From: Rallus limicola
Lineage: Eukaryota; Chordata; Aves; Gruiformes; Rallidae
Direction: 5' to 3'
Length of the DNA stretch: 64,000 nucleotides
Assembly (NCBI GenBank): GCA_022605955.1
Contig: JAKCOZ010000001.1
Coordinates: 96,194,211-96,258,210, forward strand
The notes below the pieces were generated by a model that saw only the letters and a program-made list of their open reading frames with translations, was not told the origin of the DNA and did not search any database. The stretch's first letter is position 1. Every line of letters begins with the position of its first letter. The position numbers were made by a program, and so were the translations under genes. Positions 63,101 through 64,000 of the stretch are shown here, piece after piece.

Positions 63101-64000
63101 GATTCTATTAGAAGTGAATTTTCTGGGAGCACGTCCAATGCTTGAAAGTGAGCTAGTGGATCAGAGAGTGCTCCCTGGGCTGTGTGGTAGGTGAGCTGCT
63201 ATAGCTGACAGTATGGCTCCTGCATTATCAGCCACAGGTTGTAGTGGAGCAGGAGCTTAGAGGCAGAGCTTGTGCTTTGTTAAAATCTCTGTCTCCAAAA
63301 AAAAAAAAAGGGGGGAAATCTAGAAAATGTACATTTGATGATGGGATTAAGAACAAGCTTTGGGGGCCCTCCTGCCAAGGAGGGGTATAAAAACTCTTCC
63401 TCTAGGCCTTAACAGGTAAAAGAATATTCTTCCTGACCTCTTTAAGCAGCAATAAGGTATTGATAGGGAAGTGTTACTGCAGTCACATGAATGAAGACTT
63501 TGTTGTGCTGCTGAATGATGAGGGGACAAAGGACAAGGAGAAAGCGAAGATCTGCCTGAAGGCAAGAAAGCCATATCACAAATAATGAAAGATTTCAATC
63601 AAGAGGAAAAGGCAAGAAAAGCCTGGTTCCTTTCCTATCCTTTGTCCTGTTGCTGTGGGTACAAGAGTAATGTTTATCAAAATGAATAGTATAAATAATT
63701 CTATGAACACATGTTCTTCATAAGTGGCAAAGATCTCTAGAGGACAGTGCATTAAATTGTGGATATTATCTATCTAAACCAAAAATCAGAAAAGCATGAA
63801 ATTAGTAATTGACTCAATTTACCTCATTTATTAGCAGCCTAGACCTCTGTTTGAATTAATATTGCCCAATGGAATTTCAAGTGGTAGTGACATGGCGTAG
63901 CATGACACAAATTAACGCCTGTTCCCCCTACTGTACTGCAAACCACCCATATTTCCAATTAGTTTAGTTCTAATCTAATATGCATGCTTTCCTGACTTCT
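60119..64000. other. Intergenic AT-rich DNA
   Basis: No gene is recognised. A block at about 61350-61570 (TTGCCCATGCAAATTCAAAC, GTGTAATTAGGGGGCACG) looks conserved. A sequence at about 63130-63311 ends in CTCTGTCTCC and thirteen A residues and could be a small retroposed copy. The phrase GGGGTATAAAAACTC at 63382-63396 is a TATA-like motif without other support. Confidence 0.45.

Noticed and set aside
63382..63396. TATA-like GGGGTATAAAAACTC
   Set aside because: No recognisable LTR ends, coding exon or polyadenylation context around it; a chance match cannot be excluded.
1..64000. tRNA, rRNA, snRNA or known miRNA genes
   Set aside because: Scanned by eye for A/B boxes, cloverleaf arms and familiar miRNA seeds; nothing beyond the 5S-like fragment was convincing.

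Overview
The window looks like bird nuclear DNA. The basis is several truncated CR1 LINE copies ending in the typical avian tail of ATTCTATG/ATTCTGTG-type octamers, two solo retroviral LTRs of a type I recognise as common in birds, and an AT-rich background broken by one strong CpG island. It is eukaryotic intronic and intergenic sequence. There are no operons, CRISPR arrays or prokaryotic genes, and almost all short open frames are chance.

Only one piece of a real protein gene is well supported. At 33649-33703 on the minus strand, inside the CpG island (about 32.8-35.95 kb), is a first coding exon for an 18-residue signal peptide (MGLLTPLLLFGFAFFQVY plus one base). It has a strong Kozak context, an in-frame upstream stop, a perfect GTAAGT donor in phase 1, and a short overlapping upstream ORF. 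A phase-1 signal-peptide exon before a very long first intron is typical of neuronal adhesion or guidance receptors. NCAM2 and ROBO2 are the candidates I could think of; the identity is not established. On this reading 1-33648 is intron 1 and everything above about 34-36 kb is promoter and upstream intergenic DNA.

Layout. 1-12.5 kb: intron, with simple repeats, a small CR1 tail, a possible ancient CR1 and some conserved-looking AT-rich patches. 12.58-14.13 kb: minus-strand LTR split by a nested plus-strand CR1. 14.1-32.8 kb: intron, with a GATA microsatellite, a CR1 pair at 16.2-16.5 kb, a possible 5S-like SINE at 19.3 kb and an 820-bp CR1 at 22.35-23.17 kb. 32.8-35.95 kb: CpG-island promoter with the exon, a CCAAT box, G-quadruplex/GC-box clusters and a CTCF-like site. 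36-64 kb: intergenic, with a CR1 pair (39.75-40.2 kb), CR1 (46.9 kb), a perfect 29-bp hairpin next to a 500-bp TTCCC array (49.74-50.36 kb), a 19-bp tandem repeat (54.1 kb), a plus-strand solo LTR (54.57-55.14 kb), a possible ancient CR1 (58 kb) and a CR1 tail (60.0 kb).

I found no convincing new multi-gene system. The items most worth following are the signal-peptide exon with its overlapping uORF, the 29-bp inverted repeat beside the TTCCC array, the LTR/CR1 nest in the sense of the gene, and the CTCF-like/G4 pair at the island edge.
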